Below are positions 20,712 to 30,457 of a stretch of 64,000 bases of DNA, one piece after another; position 1 is the stretch's first letter, and every line of letters begins with the position of its first letter. The notes under the pieces were generated by a model. That model had not been told where the DNA came from. It saw only the letters and a list, made by a program, of their open reading frames with translations, and did not search any database. This DNA is from Pseudaquabacterium terrae. GTDB taxonomy: Bacteria > Pseudomonadota > Gammaproteobacteria > Burkholderiales > Burkholderiaceae_C. The stretch lies in contig NZ_JABRWJ010000005.1 in NCBI RefSeq assembly GCF_013266755.1, positions 372,001-436,000 on the forward strand, given 5' to 3'. The position numbers were made by a program, and so were the translations under genes.

Positions 20712-22313
20712 ATGAAAGACCTGAAGCACCTGAGCATCGTCGACGGCGCCTTCCTGCACCTGGAAACGCCGGAAATGCCGATGCATGTCGGCAGCCTGCA
20801 TTTGTTCGAGCTGCCCGAGGGCTACCAGGGCAACTGGTACGAGGACGTCAAGGCGCACGTCACCAGCCGCATGCACCTGGCGCCGGTGTTCACGCGCAAG
20901 CTCGCGCTGATGCCCTTCGACCTGGCGAACCCGGTGTGGATCACCGACGAGGACATCGACCTCGACTACCACATGCGCTATCTGGTGCTGCCCAAGCCCG
21001 GCACGCTGGAGCAGCTGCACACGCTGGTCGGGCGGCTGCATTCGATGCTGCTCGACCGCAGCCGCCCGCTGTGGGAGTTCTACGTCATCGAGGGCCTGGC
21101 CTCGGGCCAGATGGCGTTCTACGGCAAGGTGCACCATGCGGCGATCGACGGCCAGGCCGGCGTGATGCTCGGCCAGAGCATCTTCGACCTGACGCCCGAG
21201 CCGCGCAAGGTGCGCCCGCCGCGGCCGCGGCGCGGCAGCCGCTACCAGCTGGGTTTCGCCGAGATGCTGGCCGCCGGGCTGGAGAACCAGCTGAACCAGG
21301 TGCTGCAGCTCGGCAAGCTGGTGCCGGGGCTGGCGCGCTCGCTGGCGAGCACGGTCGGCGAGACGCTGCGCGGCCTGCGTGCACCCACACCACCGGGCAC
21401 CCAGGCCGGCAGCAAGCTCAAGCTCGCGCCGCCGACGCCCTTCAACCACTCGATCACCAACCAGCGCGCGTTCAGCGGCGTCACCCTGCCGCTGGACGAC
21501 ACCAAGCGCATCGGCAAGGCGCTCGGCGCGTCGATCAACGACATGGTGCTGTGGCTGTGCGCGACCGCGCTGCGCGGCTACCTCAACGATTCGCGCGAGC
21601 TGCCGGACAAGACGCTGGTCGCGATGGTGCCGATCTCGCTGCGCGAGCAGGGCGACGCGACGATGAACAACCAGGTCGCCGGCACCGTGATCGACCTCGG
21701 CACGCAGCAGGCCGATCCGCTGCAGCGGCTCGAGGTCATCCGCGCCGGCACCGCGGCGATGAAGAAGCAGATGGGCACCTGGGGCGGCGTCGTGCCGACC
21801 GACTTCCCGTCGCTCGGCTCGCCGTGGCTGATCAGCGGGCTGGCGTCGCTGTACGGCCGCTCACGGCTGGCCGACCGGCTGCGCTTCGCCAACGTGACGA
21901 TCTCGAACGTGCCGGGCACGCCGGTGCCGGTGTACCTGGCCGGCGCGAAGATGCTCGACCACCTTCCGGTGTCGATCGTCGTGCACGGCGTGGCGCTGAA
22001 CATCACCGTGCAGAGCTACATGGGGCAGCTGTGCTTCGGGCTGATCGCCTGCCGGCGCGCGGTGCCCGACATCGACGAGCTCGGCAAGCAGCTGCAGCGG
22101 GCCTTCGAGACGATGCTGAAGCTGCCCTTGCCCGAGGCCAAAGCCGCAGCGATCCCACCTGCCAGCGTGGAGAAGCTGCCCGCGGCCGCCGTGGCACCGG
22201 CGAAGAAGCGCCGGCCGGCGCTGCCGAAGCCGGCGCGTCAGGCCGCCGCGGTGGTGCCGATCAAGGCCCCGGCCGCGGCGAAGCGCGCGCGCGTCAGCGC
22301 CGGCGGCGGCTGA
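20712..22313 (+). CDS. Wax ester synthase/diacylglycerol acyltransferase (WS/DGAT) family protein
   Basis: A 533-residue acyltransferase of the family that joins acyl-CoA to fatty alcohols or diacylglycerol to make storage lipid. The catalytic motif HHAAIDG starts at His141/His142 in KVHHAAIDGQAG, and the typical start is HLSIVDGAFLHLETPEMPMHVG. A conserved C-terminal region contains NVPGTPVPVYLAGA. The final 60 residues or so form an Ala/Lys/Pro-rich tail (KKRRPALPKPARQAAA and similar) that is not part of the catalytic fold and resembles basic histone-like tails. The ATG has no strong Shine-Dalgarno beyond GGGAG. Product specificity cannot be told from sequence. The stop lies inside the last 20 bases of the convergent PEP-CTERM gene. 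Confidence 0.9.
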   Translation: MKDLKHLSIVDGAFLHLETPEMPMHVGSLHLFELPEGYQGNWYEDVKAHVTSRMHLAPVFTRKLALMPFDLANPVWITDEDIDLDYHMRYLVLPKPGTLEQLHTLVGRLHSMLLDRSRPLWEFYVIEGLASGQMAFYGKVHHAAIDGQAGVMLGQSIFDLTPEPRKVRPPRPRRGSRYQLGFAEMLAAGLENQLNQVLQLGKLVPGLARSLASTVGETLRGLRAPTPPGTQAGSKLKLAPPTPFNHSITNQRAFSGVTLPLDDTKRIGKALGASINDMVLWLCATALRGYLNDSRELPDKTLVAMVPISLREQGDATMNNQVAGTVIDLGTQQADPLQRLEVIRAGTAAMKKQMGTWGGVVPTDFPSLGSPWLISGLASLYGRSRLADRLRFANVTISNVPGTPVPVYLAGAKMLDHLPVSIVVHGVALNITVQSYMGQLCFGLIACRRAVPDIDELGKQLQRAFETMLKLPLPEAKAAAIPPASVEKLPAAAVAPAKKRRPALPKPARQAAAVVPIKAPAAAKRARVSAGGG

Positions 22314-22947
22314 GCCCCAAGCCCAGCAGCGCGAGGCCGGCGAGCGCGAAGCTGCCGGGCTCGGGCACCGCCTGCGCGGCGTGGAAGCCTTCGATCAGCA
22401 CCAGACCGCCGGCGGCGTTCATCGTGCCGAGGTCGAGCTCGAAGATGCCGCCCTGCTCCCAGCTGATGGCTTCGAAGGCGTAGACGCCGGCGGCCAGCGT
22501 GAAGAGCGCCGACGTCGTCAGCGTCGGCGCCGTGTCGCTGTCGAAGGTGATGACCTGCTCGCCGCCGATCGTCAGGCGCAGGCCGTCGTCATGGATGCCA
22601 CCGAAGCGATAGTCACCGGCCGCGAGGTCGATGTAGCCGCTGACGCGCACCGCGAACTGGTCGGCGCCGGCGAACGGCACCGTGGCGTCGTCGATGCCGA
22701 CGGTCGAGCGGAACTCGGTGTGCGTGTCGACGACCGTGAAGCCGCCGGTGCCGTTGAGCGCGTTCAGCGCATCGGCGATGCTGTGCGGGCTGGTCGTGAC
22801 CTGGACCCACTCGACCTTGAAGCCCGGCGAAAGCGCCGGCGCCGGTGCCGTCGGGACCGGCGCGGCCGTCGCCGTCGCTGCGATCGCGCAGAAACCCATG
22901 CTGAGCGCCGCCCGCGCGGCCGCTCCGATCAGGTGATTGCAAACCAT
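22294..22947 (-). CDS. PEP-CTERM sorting domain protein
   Basis: A 217-residue secreted protein. Its signal peptide ends near residue 29 (ATATAAP). A beta-rich middle resembles a PA14-like sugar-binding fold (GDYRFGGIHDDGLRLTIGGE, AFEAISWEQGG). A canonical C-terminal sorting signal follows: VPEPGSFALAGLALLGLGL plus SRRRR. Such tails are processed by exosortase/EpsH and linked to exopolysaccharide. The ATG at 22947 follows GGAGGAG and gives a clean signal peptide. No exosortase gene is in the window. The 3' end overlaps the acyltransferase gene by 20 bases. Confidence 0.85.
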   Translation of the reverse strand: MVCNHLIGAAARAALSMGFCAIAATATAAPVPTAPAPALSPGFKVEWVQVTTSPHSIADALNALNGTGGFTVVDTHTEFRSTVGIDDATVPFAGADQFAVRVSGYIDLAAGDYRFGGIHDDGLRLTIGGEQVITFDSDTAPTLTTSALFTLAAGVYAFEAISWEQGGIFELDLGTMNAAGGLVLIEGFHAAQAVPEPGSFALAGLALLGLGLSRRRR

Positions 22948-23141
22948 GTACTGCTCCTCCGGCACCCTCGCCGTGGGCGGCGCAAAGCAAGACCTGTGCA
23001 CATCACCCACGAGCGTTCGCAAGTGGTTGATTTGCAAAGAGATCGACCCGACGGGTGGCACCCCACGGCTGCGGCACGCGGCATGCTGTCAGGTCGCCCG
23101 ACAGGGTAGATTTACTCTATTGGCAAACGCCGCCGCGACGA

Positions 23142-23780
23142 CTACCGCAGCCCCATCTCGCGCGCCGCCGCCGCCAGCCGTTCGGCGAAATGCCGGTAGC
23201 CCGCTGCATTGGCATGGATCTGGTCCGAGCGCAGCCGCGCATCCGCCAGCACTTGCGACCACCCTTCGCGGTGCAACGGCAGCGACAGCGCGTCGGCGGT
23301 CTCGGCGTACATCGCATGGTCGGCGAGGCTGCCGCTGAACGCCGCCGACACCGACGGCCGCGGCACGGCGATCAGCAGCACCTGCGCGCCGGCGGCCCGC
23401 GCCAGCTCGCAGATGCGCCGCAGGTTGGCGCGGGTCGTGTCCTCGGGCAGGCGGCGCAGCAGGTCGTTGCCGCCGATGCCGACCAGCACCAGCCGCGGCG
23501 CATGCTCGGCGAGCAGCGCCGGCAGCCGTTCGAGCGCCTGCGCCGAGGTGTCGCCGGGCACGCCGGCATTGACCACCTGCCAGCCGCTGAGCTGTGCGAG
23601 CTGCGCCGGATAACTCTCATCCGGTGCGGCCCCGGTGCCATGCGTCAACGAGTCACCGAGCGCCAGCACGACGGCGCCGGCCGGCACCGCCGCGACCTTC
23701 GGACCCTTCTTGCGGCCGCAGCCGGCCGCGAGCAGCAGCGCCCCCGCGGACACGGCCTGCAGCAGCGCACGGCGCGACAT
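23142..23780 (-). CDS. SGNH/GDSL-type hydrolase, probable lipoprotein
   Basis: A 212-residue esterase/lipase-like protein. The N-terminus has a basic stretch, hydrophobic core and lipobox LLAAGC (Cys21), suggesting a lipoprotein; the leading MSRR might also suit Tat. SGNH block residues are visible: nucleophile Ser in LALGDSLTHG, Gly in NAGVPGDTS, Asn in GIGGNDLLRR, and the Asp-His pair in SDQIHANAAG. This fits a TesA-like arylesterase/lysophospholipase. It follows minE by 9 bases on the same strand and may be read through from the min operon. Confidence 0.85.
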   Translation of the reverse strand: MSRRALLQAVSAGALLLAAGCGRKKGPKVAAVPAGAVVLALGDSLTHGTGAAPDESYPAQLAQLSGWQVVNAGVPGDTSAQALERLPALLAEHAPRLVLVGIGGNDLLRRLPEDTTRANLRRICELARAAGAQVLLIAVPRPSVSAAFSGSLADHAMYAETADALSLPLHREGWSQVLADARLRSDQIHANAAGYRHFAERLAAAAREMGLR

Positions 23781-23789
23781 CGGCGCTTG

Positions 23790-24056
23790 TCAGCGAACGA
23801 TGCCGTCGGGCAGCTCGATCTTCACTTCGAGCACCTCGAGGTTGTCCTGCTTCTCGAGGTGCACCTTGATGTCGCCGGGCTTGATCGACACGTACTTCGA
23901 AATCACCGCGATCAGCTCCTGCTGCAGCTGCGGCAGGTAGTCGGCACGCGAGCCGCCGCGGCCCGAGCGCTCGTGCGCGAGGATGATCTGCAGCCGCTCC
24001 TTGGCGACCGTGGCGGTCTTCTTCTTCTCGCCGAGCAGGAAGGAGAGCAAGGACAT
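23790..24056 (-). CDS. minE: Cell division topological specificity factor MinE
   Basis: An 88-residue protein, the usual MinE length. It stimulates MinD ATPase and drives pole-to-pole oscillation. The amphipathic membrane-targeting start [13 protein letters not shown] is followed by the MinD-binding helix [14 protein letters not shown] and the C-terminal dimer domain ending LELPDG-like ([10 protein letters not shown]). The ATG at 24056 is chosen over the in-frame GTG at 24065: GGGAGG stands eight bases before the ATG but directly abuts the GTG. The minD stop overlaps that GTG, so minD and minE are closely coupled. Confidence 0.96.
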   Translation of the reverse strand: MSLLSFLLGEKKKTATVAKERLQIILAHERSGRGGSRADYLPQLQQELIAVISKYVSIKPGDIKVHLEKQDNLEVLEVKIELPDGIVR

Positions 24057-24061
24057 CGTGC

Positions 24062-24877
24062 TCACCTCCCGCCGAACAGGCGCTTGAGGAAACCGGGCTT
24101 CTCGAAGTCGACGAAGCGCATCGGGATGCTCTCGCCGCAGAAGCGGCCGACGATGTCCTTGTAGGCCTCGCTGACGTCGCTGCCCTTCAGGTGGATCGCC
24201 GGCACGCCCTGGTTCGACGCGTCGAGCACGCTCTCGCTCTCCGGCACCACGCCGATCAGCGGGATGCGCAGGATCTCCTCGACGTCCTTCAGCGACAGCA
24301 TCTGCCCGCCTTCGACGCGGCTCGGGTTGTAGCGGGTGATCAGCAGGTGCTCCTTGATCGGCTCCTTGCCGTCGATCGCACGCTTGGTCTTCGACGACAG
24401 CATGCCGAGGATGCGGTCGGAATCGCGCACCGACGAGACTTCCGGGTTCGTCACCACCAGCGCCTCGTCGGCGAAGTGCATCGCCATCAGCGCGCCGGTC
24501 TCGATGCCGGCCGGCGAATCGCAGACGATGTACTCGAAGCCCATGCCGGCCAGGTCATTGAGGATCTTCTCGACGCCGTCCTGCGTCAGCGCATCCTTGT
24601 CGCGCGTTTGCGAAGCGGCCAGGATGAACAGGTTCTCGCACTGCTTGTCCTTGATCAGCGCCTGGTTCAGGTTCGCCTCGCCGTGGATCACGTTGATCAG
24701 GTCGTAGACGACGCGACGCTCGCAGCCCATGATCAGGTCGAGGTTGCGCAGGCCGACGTCGAAGTCGATCACCGCGGTCTTGTGGCCGCGCAGCGCGAGG
24801 CCGGCGGAAAAGCTCGCGCTCGTGGTCGTCTTGCCGACACCGCCCTTGCCGGAGGTGACGACGATGATCTTGGCCAT
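24062..24877 (-). CDS. minD: Septum site-determining ATPase MinD
   Basis: A 271-residue ParA-type ATPase of normal length. The deviant Walker A is GKGGVGKTT at residues 10-18, followed by [20 protein letters not shown] and the Walker B-like VCDSPAGIE. The C-terminal amphipathic membrane-targeting helix includes [12 protein letters not shown]-bound MinD binds the membrane, recruits MinC to block FtsZ rings, and is released by MinE. It is the middle gene of the minus-strand minCDE operon, 28 bases after minC. Confidence 0.97.
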   Translation of the reverse strand: MAKIIVVTSGKGGVGKTTTSASFSAGLALRGHKTAVIDFDVGLRNLDLIMGCERRVVYDLINVIHGEANLNQALIKDKQCENLFILAASQTRDKDALTQDGVEKILNDLAGMGFEYIVCDSPAGIETGALMAMHFADEALVVTNPEVSSVRDSDRILGMLSSKTKRAIDGKEPIKEHLLITRYNPSRVEGGQMLSLKDVEEILRIPLIGVVPESESVLDASNQGVPAIHLKGSDVSEAYKDIVGRFCGESIPMRFVDFEKPGFLKRLFGGR

Positions 24878-24905
24878 CGGTTGAATCCTTTCGAAACGGG
24901 TGAAG

Positions 24906-25682
24906 CTATGCCGTCAACGGCTCGACGCGGATGCGTTCGCCGTCCAGCCGCACGACGGCCGGCTTGCCGAGCACTTCGGCCGGCAGCGCGGTCTCGGTGG
25001 TGCGGTAGATGCCGGCGATCGCGACGAGCTGCGGCTCGAGGCAGGTGCTGAAGATGCGCGCCGAGGTGTCGCCGCGCGCGCCGGCGATCGCGCGGCCGCG
25101 CAGCGGCGCGTAGACATGCACATGGCCGTCGGCGATGACCTCGGCGCCGAAGCTGACGACCGCGGTGACGATCAGGTCGCCGCCCTTGGCATACACGCGC
25201 TGGCCCGAGCGCAGCGGCTTGTCGACGATCATCGTCGGCACCGGCGCGCCGGGCACCTCGCGCAGCACCTCGATCTCCTTGACGATCTCCTTGACCACCT
25301 CGACCTCGCGCACCACTTCGGTGAGCGGCGGCAGGGTGGTGCGTTGCGGGGCTGCGGCATCGAGCGCCTCGGCGAGCCCGGCGGCGCGCGCGGCCGCCGT
25401 CTGCACGGCATTGCCGCCCTGCACCGCGATCGGCACCAGGCGATGGCGGCGCAGGCAGGCCAGCAGCGCGTCGAAATCGATCGCCGCCGCGGCATCGTCG
25501 CGCAGCGGGCTCAGGTCGAGCACCAGCGGATCGTCGTCGAAGAGTCCCGGCGCCTCGGCGACCCGCGCGGCCAGCGCAGCGGCGAAGGCCGCGAGGTCGG
25601 TGGTCTGCAGGCGCAGCGCGGTCAGCGTCCAGGCCGTGCTCTTGAGATCGAAGGGAGGGGATGCCGAAATGACGAAGGCCAT
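24906..25682 (-). CDS. minC: Septum formation inhibitor MinC
   Basis: A 258-residue FtsZ-polymerisation inhibitor. The N-terminal domain (about 1-105) starts [16 protein letters not shown] linker has repeated Val/Glu ([21 protein letters not shown]) and could form a short helix. The C-terminal beta-helix domain that dimerises and binds MinD contains [38 protein letters not shown] and [20 protein letters not shown]. The ATG at 25682 gives the expected N-terminus. A longer in-frame extension upstream enters the divergent FKBP promoter region and is not supported. Confidence 0.95.
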   Translation of the reverse strand: MAFVISASPPFDLKSTAWTLTALRLQTTDLAAFAAALAARVAEAPGLFDDDPLVLDLSPLRDDAAAAIDFDALLACLRRHRLVPIAVQGGNAVQTAAARAAGLAEALDAAAPQRTTLPPLTEVVREVEVVKEIVKEIEVLREVPGAPVPTMIVDKPLRSGQRVYAKGGDLIVTAVVSFGAEVIADGHVHVYAPLRGRAIAGARGDTSARIFSTCLEPQLVAIAGIYRTTETALPAEVLGKPAVVRLDGERIRVEPLTA

Positions 25683-25872
25683 TGAAAACGCGGGACGACT
25701 GCGGAGCGCGGCGGACTGGTCCGGAGGCCCGGACAGCGCGAAGGCCGCAGTGTATCCGGCCACCCCGGCCGGCCCTCGGCGCGGTCCTCCGGGATATCCC
25801 CGGAAACGCAACCGGATGCGATGATCGCGCCCCCCAACGTGACCTATCGCGACTCGCCCACGGAGACACGAC

Positions 25873-26337
25873 TTGAAGCATTTGATTGCCCTCGCCACTG
25901 CCGCCCTGCTCCCCGCCATCGCATGGGGACAAGCCGCATCGGCCCCGAAGGCCCCAGCCAACGAAGTGGTCGCCAAGGCCGCCAAGGAGCCCGACGCCGT
26001 GCTGACCGACTCCGGCCTCGTCTTCCGCTCGCTCACCGAGGGCAAGGGCGCGAGCCCGAAGGCCACCGACGTCGTCAAGGTGCACTACCGCGGCACCTTC
26101 CCCGACGGCAAGGAGTTCGACAGCTCGTTCTCGCGCAATGCGCCGGCCGAATTCCCGCTCGACCGCGTGATCAAGTGCTGGACCGAAGGCGTGCAGCGCA
26201 TCAAGGTCGGCGGCAAGGCAAAACTGACCTGCCCGCCGGCGATCGCCTACGGTGAGCGCGGCACGCCGGGCGGCCCGATCCCACCGAACGCAACGCTGCA
26301 GTTCGAGGTGGAACTGCTCGAGATCAAGGCGCGCTGA
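25873..26337 (+). CDS. FKBP-type peptidyl-prolyl cis-trans isomerase, secreted
   Basis: A 154-residue periplasmic foldase. The signal peptide ends near WGQAASA (about residue 20), and a single FKBP domain covers residues about 45-154, with [19 protein letters not shown], the active-site region [23 protein letters not shown], and [18 protein letters not shown]. The only suitable start is a TTG at 25873, with GGAGA eight bases upstream. It is divergent from minC with 190 bases between starts. A weak hairpin follows the stop. Confidence 0.9.
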   Translation: MKHLIALATAALLPAIAWGQAASAPKAPANEVVAKAAKEPDAVLTDSGLVFRSLTEGKGASPKATDVVKVHYRGTFPDGKEFDSSFSRNAPAEFPLDRVIKCWTEGVQRIKVGGKAKLTCPPAIAYGERGTPGGPIPPNATLQFEVELLEIKAR

Positions 26338-26353
26338 CAGGGCCCACTTGCCG

Positions 26354-26377
26354 CTCCCCGACGCGACCTGTCGGGAG
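26354..26377 (+). terminator. Weak hairpin after the FKBP gene
   Basis: CTCCCCGAC (26354-26362) can pair with GTCGGGAG (26370-26377) around a seven-base loop, with one bulged C. No T-run follows, so intrinsic termination is uncertain. It sits 17 bases past the FKBP stop and before the chemotaxis gene, where a transcript end would be expected. Confidence 0.3.
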
Positions 26378-26499
26378 TTCTCGCCACTTCGTTTCAAGCC
26401 GCAGCCCGAGTGCAATAACACCATCAAGCGCGGCTCGTCCCCGGCCGACAAGCCAGCCAACGGCGGTGAATCCATCGCCATCAACGGGTGCGAGGAACC

Positions 26500-28422
26500 A
26501 TGAAACAGTGGCTGGCCGATCTGCGGCTGCGCAACAAATTCCTGCTGGTCGCCGCATTGGCGATGGCCATGTCGGTGCTGCCGACGACGATGGCGGTGCG
26601 CGACCGCCTGGCCGCACTGGACACCGCGCGGGCCGAGGCCGCCGGCATCGCGCCGGCCGGCGCGCTGCTGAAGCTGCTGCGGCTGACGCAGCAGCACCGC
26701 GGACTGTCCGCGAAGCTGCTGGCCGGCGACACGGCCGGCGCCGGCGCGCGCGAAGCCAAGCAGGCCGAGGTGAACCAGGCGCTCGACGGCGCGGCCAAGG
26801 CGCTGGCCGCCTTCGGCGTCCAGGCCCGCAACGACGACGCGCAGCGCCTCGGCCAGCAATGGCAGGCGCTCGCGCAAGCCGTCGGCGGCAAGGCGCTCGA
26901 CGCGCGTGCCAGCTTCGACCGCCACGGTGCGCTGATCGATGCACAGCTCGACCTGTTGCGCTCCATCGTCGACGACTCGACGATGGCGCTCGACCCCGAG
27001 GCCGCGACCTACTACAGCATCGCCGCGTCGCTCGAACACCTGCCGCGGCTGACCGAATCGCTCGGCCAGCTGCGTGCGCTGGGCAGCGCGGCGTTGCAGC
27101 GCCAGTCGGCGAGCACCAACGATCGCGTGCGCATCGACAGCCTGGCGAGCACGGTGCGCCTGCACCAGCGCAACGCGCGCCACGCCTTCGACCGCATGGC
27201 GCAGAGCGACGCAGCGCTCGGCCAGCGCATGGCCGCGCCGCTGGGCGCCGCTCATGCGCAGGCCGACGAGGCGCTGGCGCTGGTCGAACGCGCGCTGCTG
27301 CGCGCCGAAACCTTGTCGATGCCGGCGGCCGCGTACTTCGCAAGCCAGACCCAGGCGATCGACGCGCAGTTCACGCTGATCGATGCCAATTTCACCGAGC
27401 TGGCGCAGGCCCTCGAAGAGCGCACGGAGGTCGACGTGCAGGCGCTCTGGTGGCTGGGCGGGACGCTGGCGCTGCTGTGCGCGGCGGCCTGCGCGCTGAT
27501 CGGCGTGATCACCGCCAGCGCCTCCCGCGGCCTGCAGTCGGCTCTGGCGGTGGCGCGCACCGTCGCCGCCGGCGACCTGCGCTCGCGCATCGTCGTCGAG
27601 TCGCGCGACGAGGTCGGCGAGCTGCTCGGCGCGCTGCAGGCAATGAATGACAACCTGGTGCGCGTGGTCGGCGACGTGCGGCTCGGCAGCGAGCAGATCG
27701 CCACCGGCGCCGGCCAGATCGCCGGCGGCAATGCCGACCTGAGCCAGCGCACCGAGCAGCAGGCCGCGAGCCTCGAAGAGACCGCGGCGTCGATGGAACA
27801 GCTCGGCGCCTCGGTGCGGCAGAACGCCGAGGCTGCGCGCCAGGCGGCGCAGGTCGCGCAGGCGGCCAGCGAGGTCGCGCGCCGCGGCGGCGCGGCGATG
27901 GCCACGCTGGTGCAGACGATGCAGCGCATCAGCGCCGACAGCCGCCGCATCGCCGACATCAACGGCGTGATCGACGGCATCGCGTTTCAGACCAACATCC
28001 TGGCGCTGAACGCCGCTGTCGAGGCGGCGCGCGCGGGAGAGCAAGGCCGCGGCTTCGCGGTCGTTGCCGCCGAGGTGCGCAGCCTCGCGCAGCGCAGCAC
28101 GCAGGCCGCGCGCGAGATCAAGTCGCTGATCGAGGCCAGCGTAGCGCAGGTCGATGTCGGCCTGGGCCAGGTCGACGGCGCCGGCACGACGATCGCCGAC
28201 ATCGTCGCGCAGGTGCAGCGCGTCGACACACTGATCGGCGAGATCGGCAGCGCGACGCAGCAGCAGGCCAGCGGCATCGGCCAGGTCGGCGAGGCGATGC
28301 ACCAGCTCGACCAGGTGACGCAGCAGAACGCCGCGCTGGTCGAGCAGGCCGCGGCCGCCGCCGGTTCGCTCGACCAGCAGGCCGAGCGGCTGCTGCAGAC
28401 CGTCGGCGCGTTCCGCCTCTAG
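26500..28422 (+). CDS. Methyl-accepting chemotaxis protein
   Basis: A 640-residue receptor. A first membrane helix (about 14-30) precedes a helical periplasmic domain (about 31-320) whose start, [19 protein letters not shown], recalls nitrate/nitrite-sensing NIT domains. The second helix (about 321-340) leads into HAMP ([15 protein letters not shown]) and a long coiled signalling domain. The latter contains the hairpin tip [28 protein letters not shown] and repeated Gln/Glu/Ala methylation-type helices. The ATG at 26500 follows GAGGA; an in-frame GTG lies 12 bases upstream. There is no CheB/CheR-binding pentapeptide at the C-terminus. No che genes are nearby, so it is an orphan receptor. Confidence 0.92.
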   Translation: MKQWLADLRLRNKFLLVAALAMAMSVLPTTMAVRDRLAALDTARAEAAGIAPAGALLKLLRLTQQHRGLSAKLLAGDTAGAGAREAKQAEVNQALDGAAKALAAFGVQARNDDAQRLGQQWQALAQAVGGKALDARASFDRHGALIDAQLDLLRSIVDDSTMALDPEAATYYSIAASLEHLPRLTESLGQLRALGSAALQRQSASTNDRVRIDSLASTVRLHQRNARHAFDRMAQSDAALGQRMAAPLGAAHAQADEALALVERALLRAETLSMPAAAYFASQTQAIDAQFTLIDANFTELAQALEERTEVDVQALWWLGGTLALLCAAACALIGVITASASRGLQSALAVARTVAAGDLRSRIVVESRDEVGELLGALQAMNDNLVRVVGDVRLGSEQIATGAGQIAGGNADLSQRTEQQAASLEETAASMEQLGASVRQNAEAARQAAQVAQAASEVARRGGAAMATLVQTMQRISADSRRIADINGVIDGIAFQTNILALNAAVEAARAGEQGRGFAVVAAEVRSLAQRSTQAAREIKSLIEASVAQVDVGLGQVDGAGTTIADIVAQVQRVDTLIGEIGSATQQQASGIGQVGEAMHQLDQVTQQNAALVEQAAAAAGSLDQQAERLLQTVGAFRL

Positions 28423-28991
28423 AAGAGCGTGGGTTGGTCGTCGGGCGGCGCGGCACCCTCGATGACCAGCATCTTCAGTTTCGTCGCCGCGCCGCCGTGC
28501 GCCGAGAAGCCGCCGTGGCGACCGCCGGCGGCCAGCACGCGGTGGCAGGGCACGACGGGCGCGAACGGGTTCGCGCCCAGCGCCTGGCCGACGGCGCGCG
28601 CGGCGCCCGGCTCGCCGAGCTGCTGCGCTATATCGCCGTAAGTGAGCGTCCTGCCGGGCGGAATCGCCAGCGCCGCGCGGTACACGCGTTGGTGGAAATC
28701 GGACACGCCGCGCCAGTCGAGCCGCGTCTCGGCCAGGTCGCGCACCTCGCCGCGCAGCAGCGCCTGCACCGCCTCGACCAGCGCCTGCCACTCCGGCGGC
28801 GGCGGGCACTCGGCCAGGCGCGGAAAGCGGCGCTGCATGCGGACACGCGTCGCCGCCTCGTCGGCCTGCGGCAGTTGCGCCCCGCGCAGCCCGGCGTCGC
28901 CCCAGGCGATGCCGCAATGGCCGATCGACGTCTCGAACAGCGCCCAGCCGCCGACCGACTGCGCACCGGGTGCAGCGTCCGGCAAGCTCAT
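28419..28991 (-). CDS. Methylated-DNA-protein cysteine methyltransferase (Ogt/MGMT)
   Basis: A 190-residue DNA-repair protein that takes alkyl groups from O6-alkylguanine onto its own cysteine. The active-site motif is PCHRV with Cys149. The helix-turn-helix region [26 protein letters not shown] has the arginine finger that flips the base. The C-terminus contains [21 protein letters not shown], slightly extended relative to Ogt. It is last in a minus-strand run that also contains a base-excision glycosylase. Its stop overlaps the chemotaxis gene stop by four bases. Confidence 0.92.
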   Translation of the reverse strand: MSLPDAAPGAQSVGGWALFETSIGHCGIAWGDAGLRGAQLPQADEAATRVRMQRRFPRLAECPPPPEWQALVEAVQALLRGEVRDLAETRLDWRGVSDFHQRVYRAALAIPPGRTLTYGDIAQQLGEPGAARAVGQALGANPFAPVVPCHRVLAAGGRHGGFSAHGGAATKLKMLVIEGAAPPDDQPTLF

Positions 28992-29001
28992 CGCGGGCGG
29001 C

Positions 29002-29616
29002 TCAGCGAGAGAGTGCGAGCTTGACGCCGAAGCCGAGCAGCAGCGTCCCGGCGGCGCGGTTCATCCAGCGCGTGATGCGCGGGCTGCCCTGCAGCGCGCG
29101 CGCGAAGCGGCGCGTCAGCAGCACCACGGTGGCGCAGTAGAGCAAGGTCAGCGCGGCGATCGTCGCCGCCATCACCGCGAAGGTGACGACACCCTGGTGC
29201 TGCGCCGGGTCGACGAAGAGCGGGAAGAAGGCCATGTAGAAGACGATCGCCTTCGGGTTCAGCAGCGTGATGCCGAGCGCCTGGCGGAAGTACTGGCCGG
29301 CATGCATGCGGATCACCGGCCGGTCGCCCGGCTTGGCGGTGATCATGCGCAGTCCCAGCCACGCGAGGTAGCCCGCACCCAGCCATTGCACCGCGCCGAA
29401 GACCAGCGGCCAGGCGGCCAGCAGCGCCGCGACGCCGGCCACCGCCAGCCACATCAGCACCTGGTCGCCGGCGATGACGCCCAGCGTCGCCGCCAGGCCG
29501 CCGCGCACGCCGCCCTTGCCGGTCGAGGTGATCAGCGCCAGGTTGCCGGGGCCGGGAATCGCGAGGAAGACGATCACCGCGATGACAAAGGCGCCGTAGT
29601 CAGCCACACCGAACAT
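29002..29616 (-). CDS. LysE/RhtB family exporter
   Basis: A 204-residue inner-membrane protein with about six hydrophobic segments. It has the family start FVIAVIVFLAIPGPGNLALITSTGKGGVRGGLAATLGVIAGD and the later LNPKAIVFYMAFFPLFVD. Members export amino acids or related small molecules, often relieving metabolite excess. The substrate is unknown. It lies 10 bases upstream of the methyltransferase gene and 55 bases after the spermidine-synthase-like gene on the minus strand. Confidence 0.9.
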   Translation of the reverse strand: MFGVADYGAFVIAVIVFLAIPGPGNLALITSTGKGGVRGGLAATLGVIAGDQVLMWLAVAGVAALLAAWPLVFGAVQWLGAGYLAWLGLRMITAKPGDRPVIRMHAGQYFRQALGITLLNPKAIVFYMAFFPLFVDPAQHQGVVTFAVMAATIAALTLLYCATVVLLTRRFARALQGSPRITRWMNRAAGTLLLGFGVKLALSR

Positions 29617-29671
29617 GTTGAACTCCCCTTCGCGATCCTCGAGCAGCGAACGATGATGCCACGCGGCCGCA

Positions 29672-30457
29672 TCACCGCGGTGGCGTCGGGCCGTACGGCC
29701 GCACCAGCCGCAGCCACTTGCGCGCCGGCAGCCCGGTGCGGGCCTCGATGGCCTCGGCGCGGGCAGTCAGCGCCGCGCGGTCGGGCACCTCGACGCCGCG
29801 TGCGGCGACGACGATGGTGTTGCCTTCGCGCGTCGGTGCCAGCTGCCAGACCTGGGTCGCGCCGAAGGCCCCGGCGATCAGCGCGGCGCTGCGCTCGAAG
29901 CTGGCGTCGCGGCCGAACAGGTTGACGGTCATCAAGCCGCCCGGCGCCAGCACACCGCGGCATCCGGCGTAGAACTGTTCGTCGTCGAGCACCGGCGCCG
30001 CGGCCTCGTGGTCGTAGAGGTCGACGCACAGCACGTCGGCCGTCTGCAGGTTCGTGGCATCGCCGACCCAGGCCGCGGCGTCGCCTTCGAGCACCGTCAG
30101 CCGTGCATCGTCGGCCGGCAGCTGGAACCACAGCCGGCAGGCGGTGATGACGCTCGGGTTCAGCTCGACCACCGTCGTCTTCATGCGCAGCACCTGGTGC
30201 GTGAAGCGCGTGATCGCCGCGCCGCCGAGACCCAGCTGCACCGCATGGCCGGCAGCCAGCGTGTCGGTCGGCCGCCACAGCATCCAGGCCATCATGCGCT
30301 GCACGTATTCGAGCTCGATCTGCCGCGGCTTGCGGATGCGCATCGCGCCCTGCACCCAGGGCGTGCCCAGGTGCAGGTAGCGCACGCCGTCGAACTCGGA
30401 GATCGTCGCGCCGGCCAACGTGGTCTGCAGGCGTTTCCTCATCGGTGGACGGGTCAT
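29672..30457 (-). CDS. Spermidine synthase-like methyltransferase-fold protein
   Basis: A 261-residue Rossmann-fold protein. The nucleotide-binding segment AVQLGLGGAAITRFTHQ is followed by VVELNPSVI with its acidic residue, EGDAAAWV, and DVLCVDLYDHEAAAPVLDDEQFY, like spermidine synthases. It lacks a clear polyamine-binding set, so it may be one of the spermidine synthase-like proteins of unknown substrate. The ATG at 30457 sits in an ATGA overlap with the upstream glycosylase stop; a second ATG at 30442 is possible. Confidence 0.75.
   Translation of the reverse strand: MTRPPMRKRLQTTLAGATISEFDGVRYLHLGTPWVQGAMRIRKPRQIELEYVQRMMAWMLWRPTDTLAAGHAVQLGLGGAAITRFTHQVLRMKTTVVELNPSVITACRLWFQLPADDARLTVLEGDAAAWVGDATNLQTADVLCVDLYDHEAAAPVLDDEQFYAGCRGVLAPGGLMTVNLFGRDASFERSAALIAGAFGATQVWQLAPTREGNTIVVAARGVEVPDRAALTARAEAIEARTGLPARKWLRLVRPYGPTPPR

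Noticed and set aside
23070-23090. Sigma-54 (-24/-12) promoter in the SGNH/PEP-CTERM gap
   Set aside because: TGGCAC is present, but the -12 GC is displaced and the orientation does not fit either flanking gene, both of which are on the minus strand.
24769-28917. Minus-strand frame of 1382 codons
   Set aside because: A GC-driven shadow that runs across minC, the FKBP gene and the chemotaxis receptor, all of which have clear motifs in other frames.
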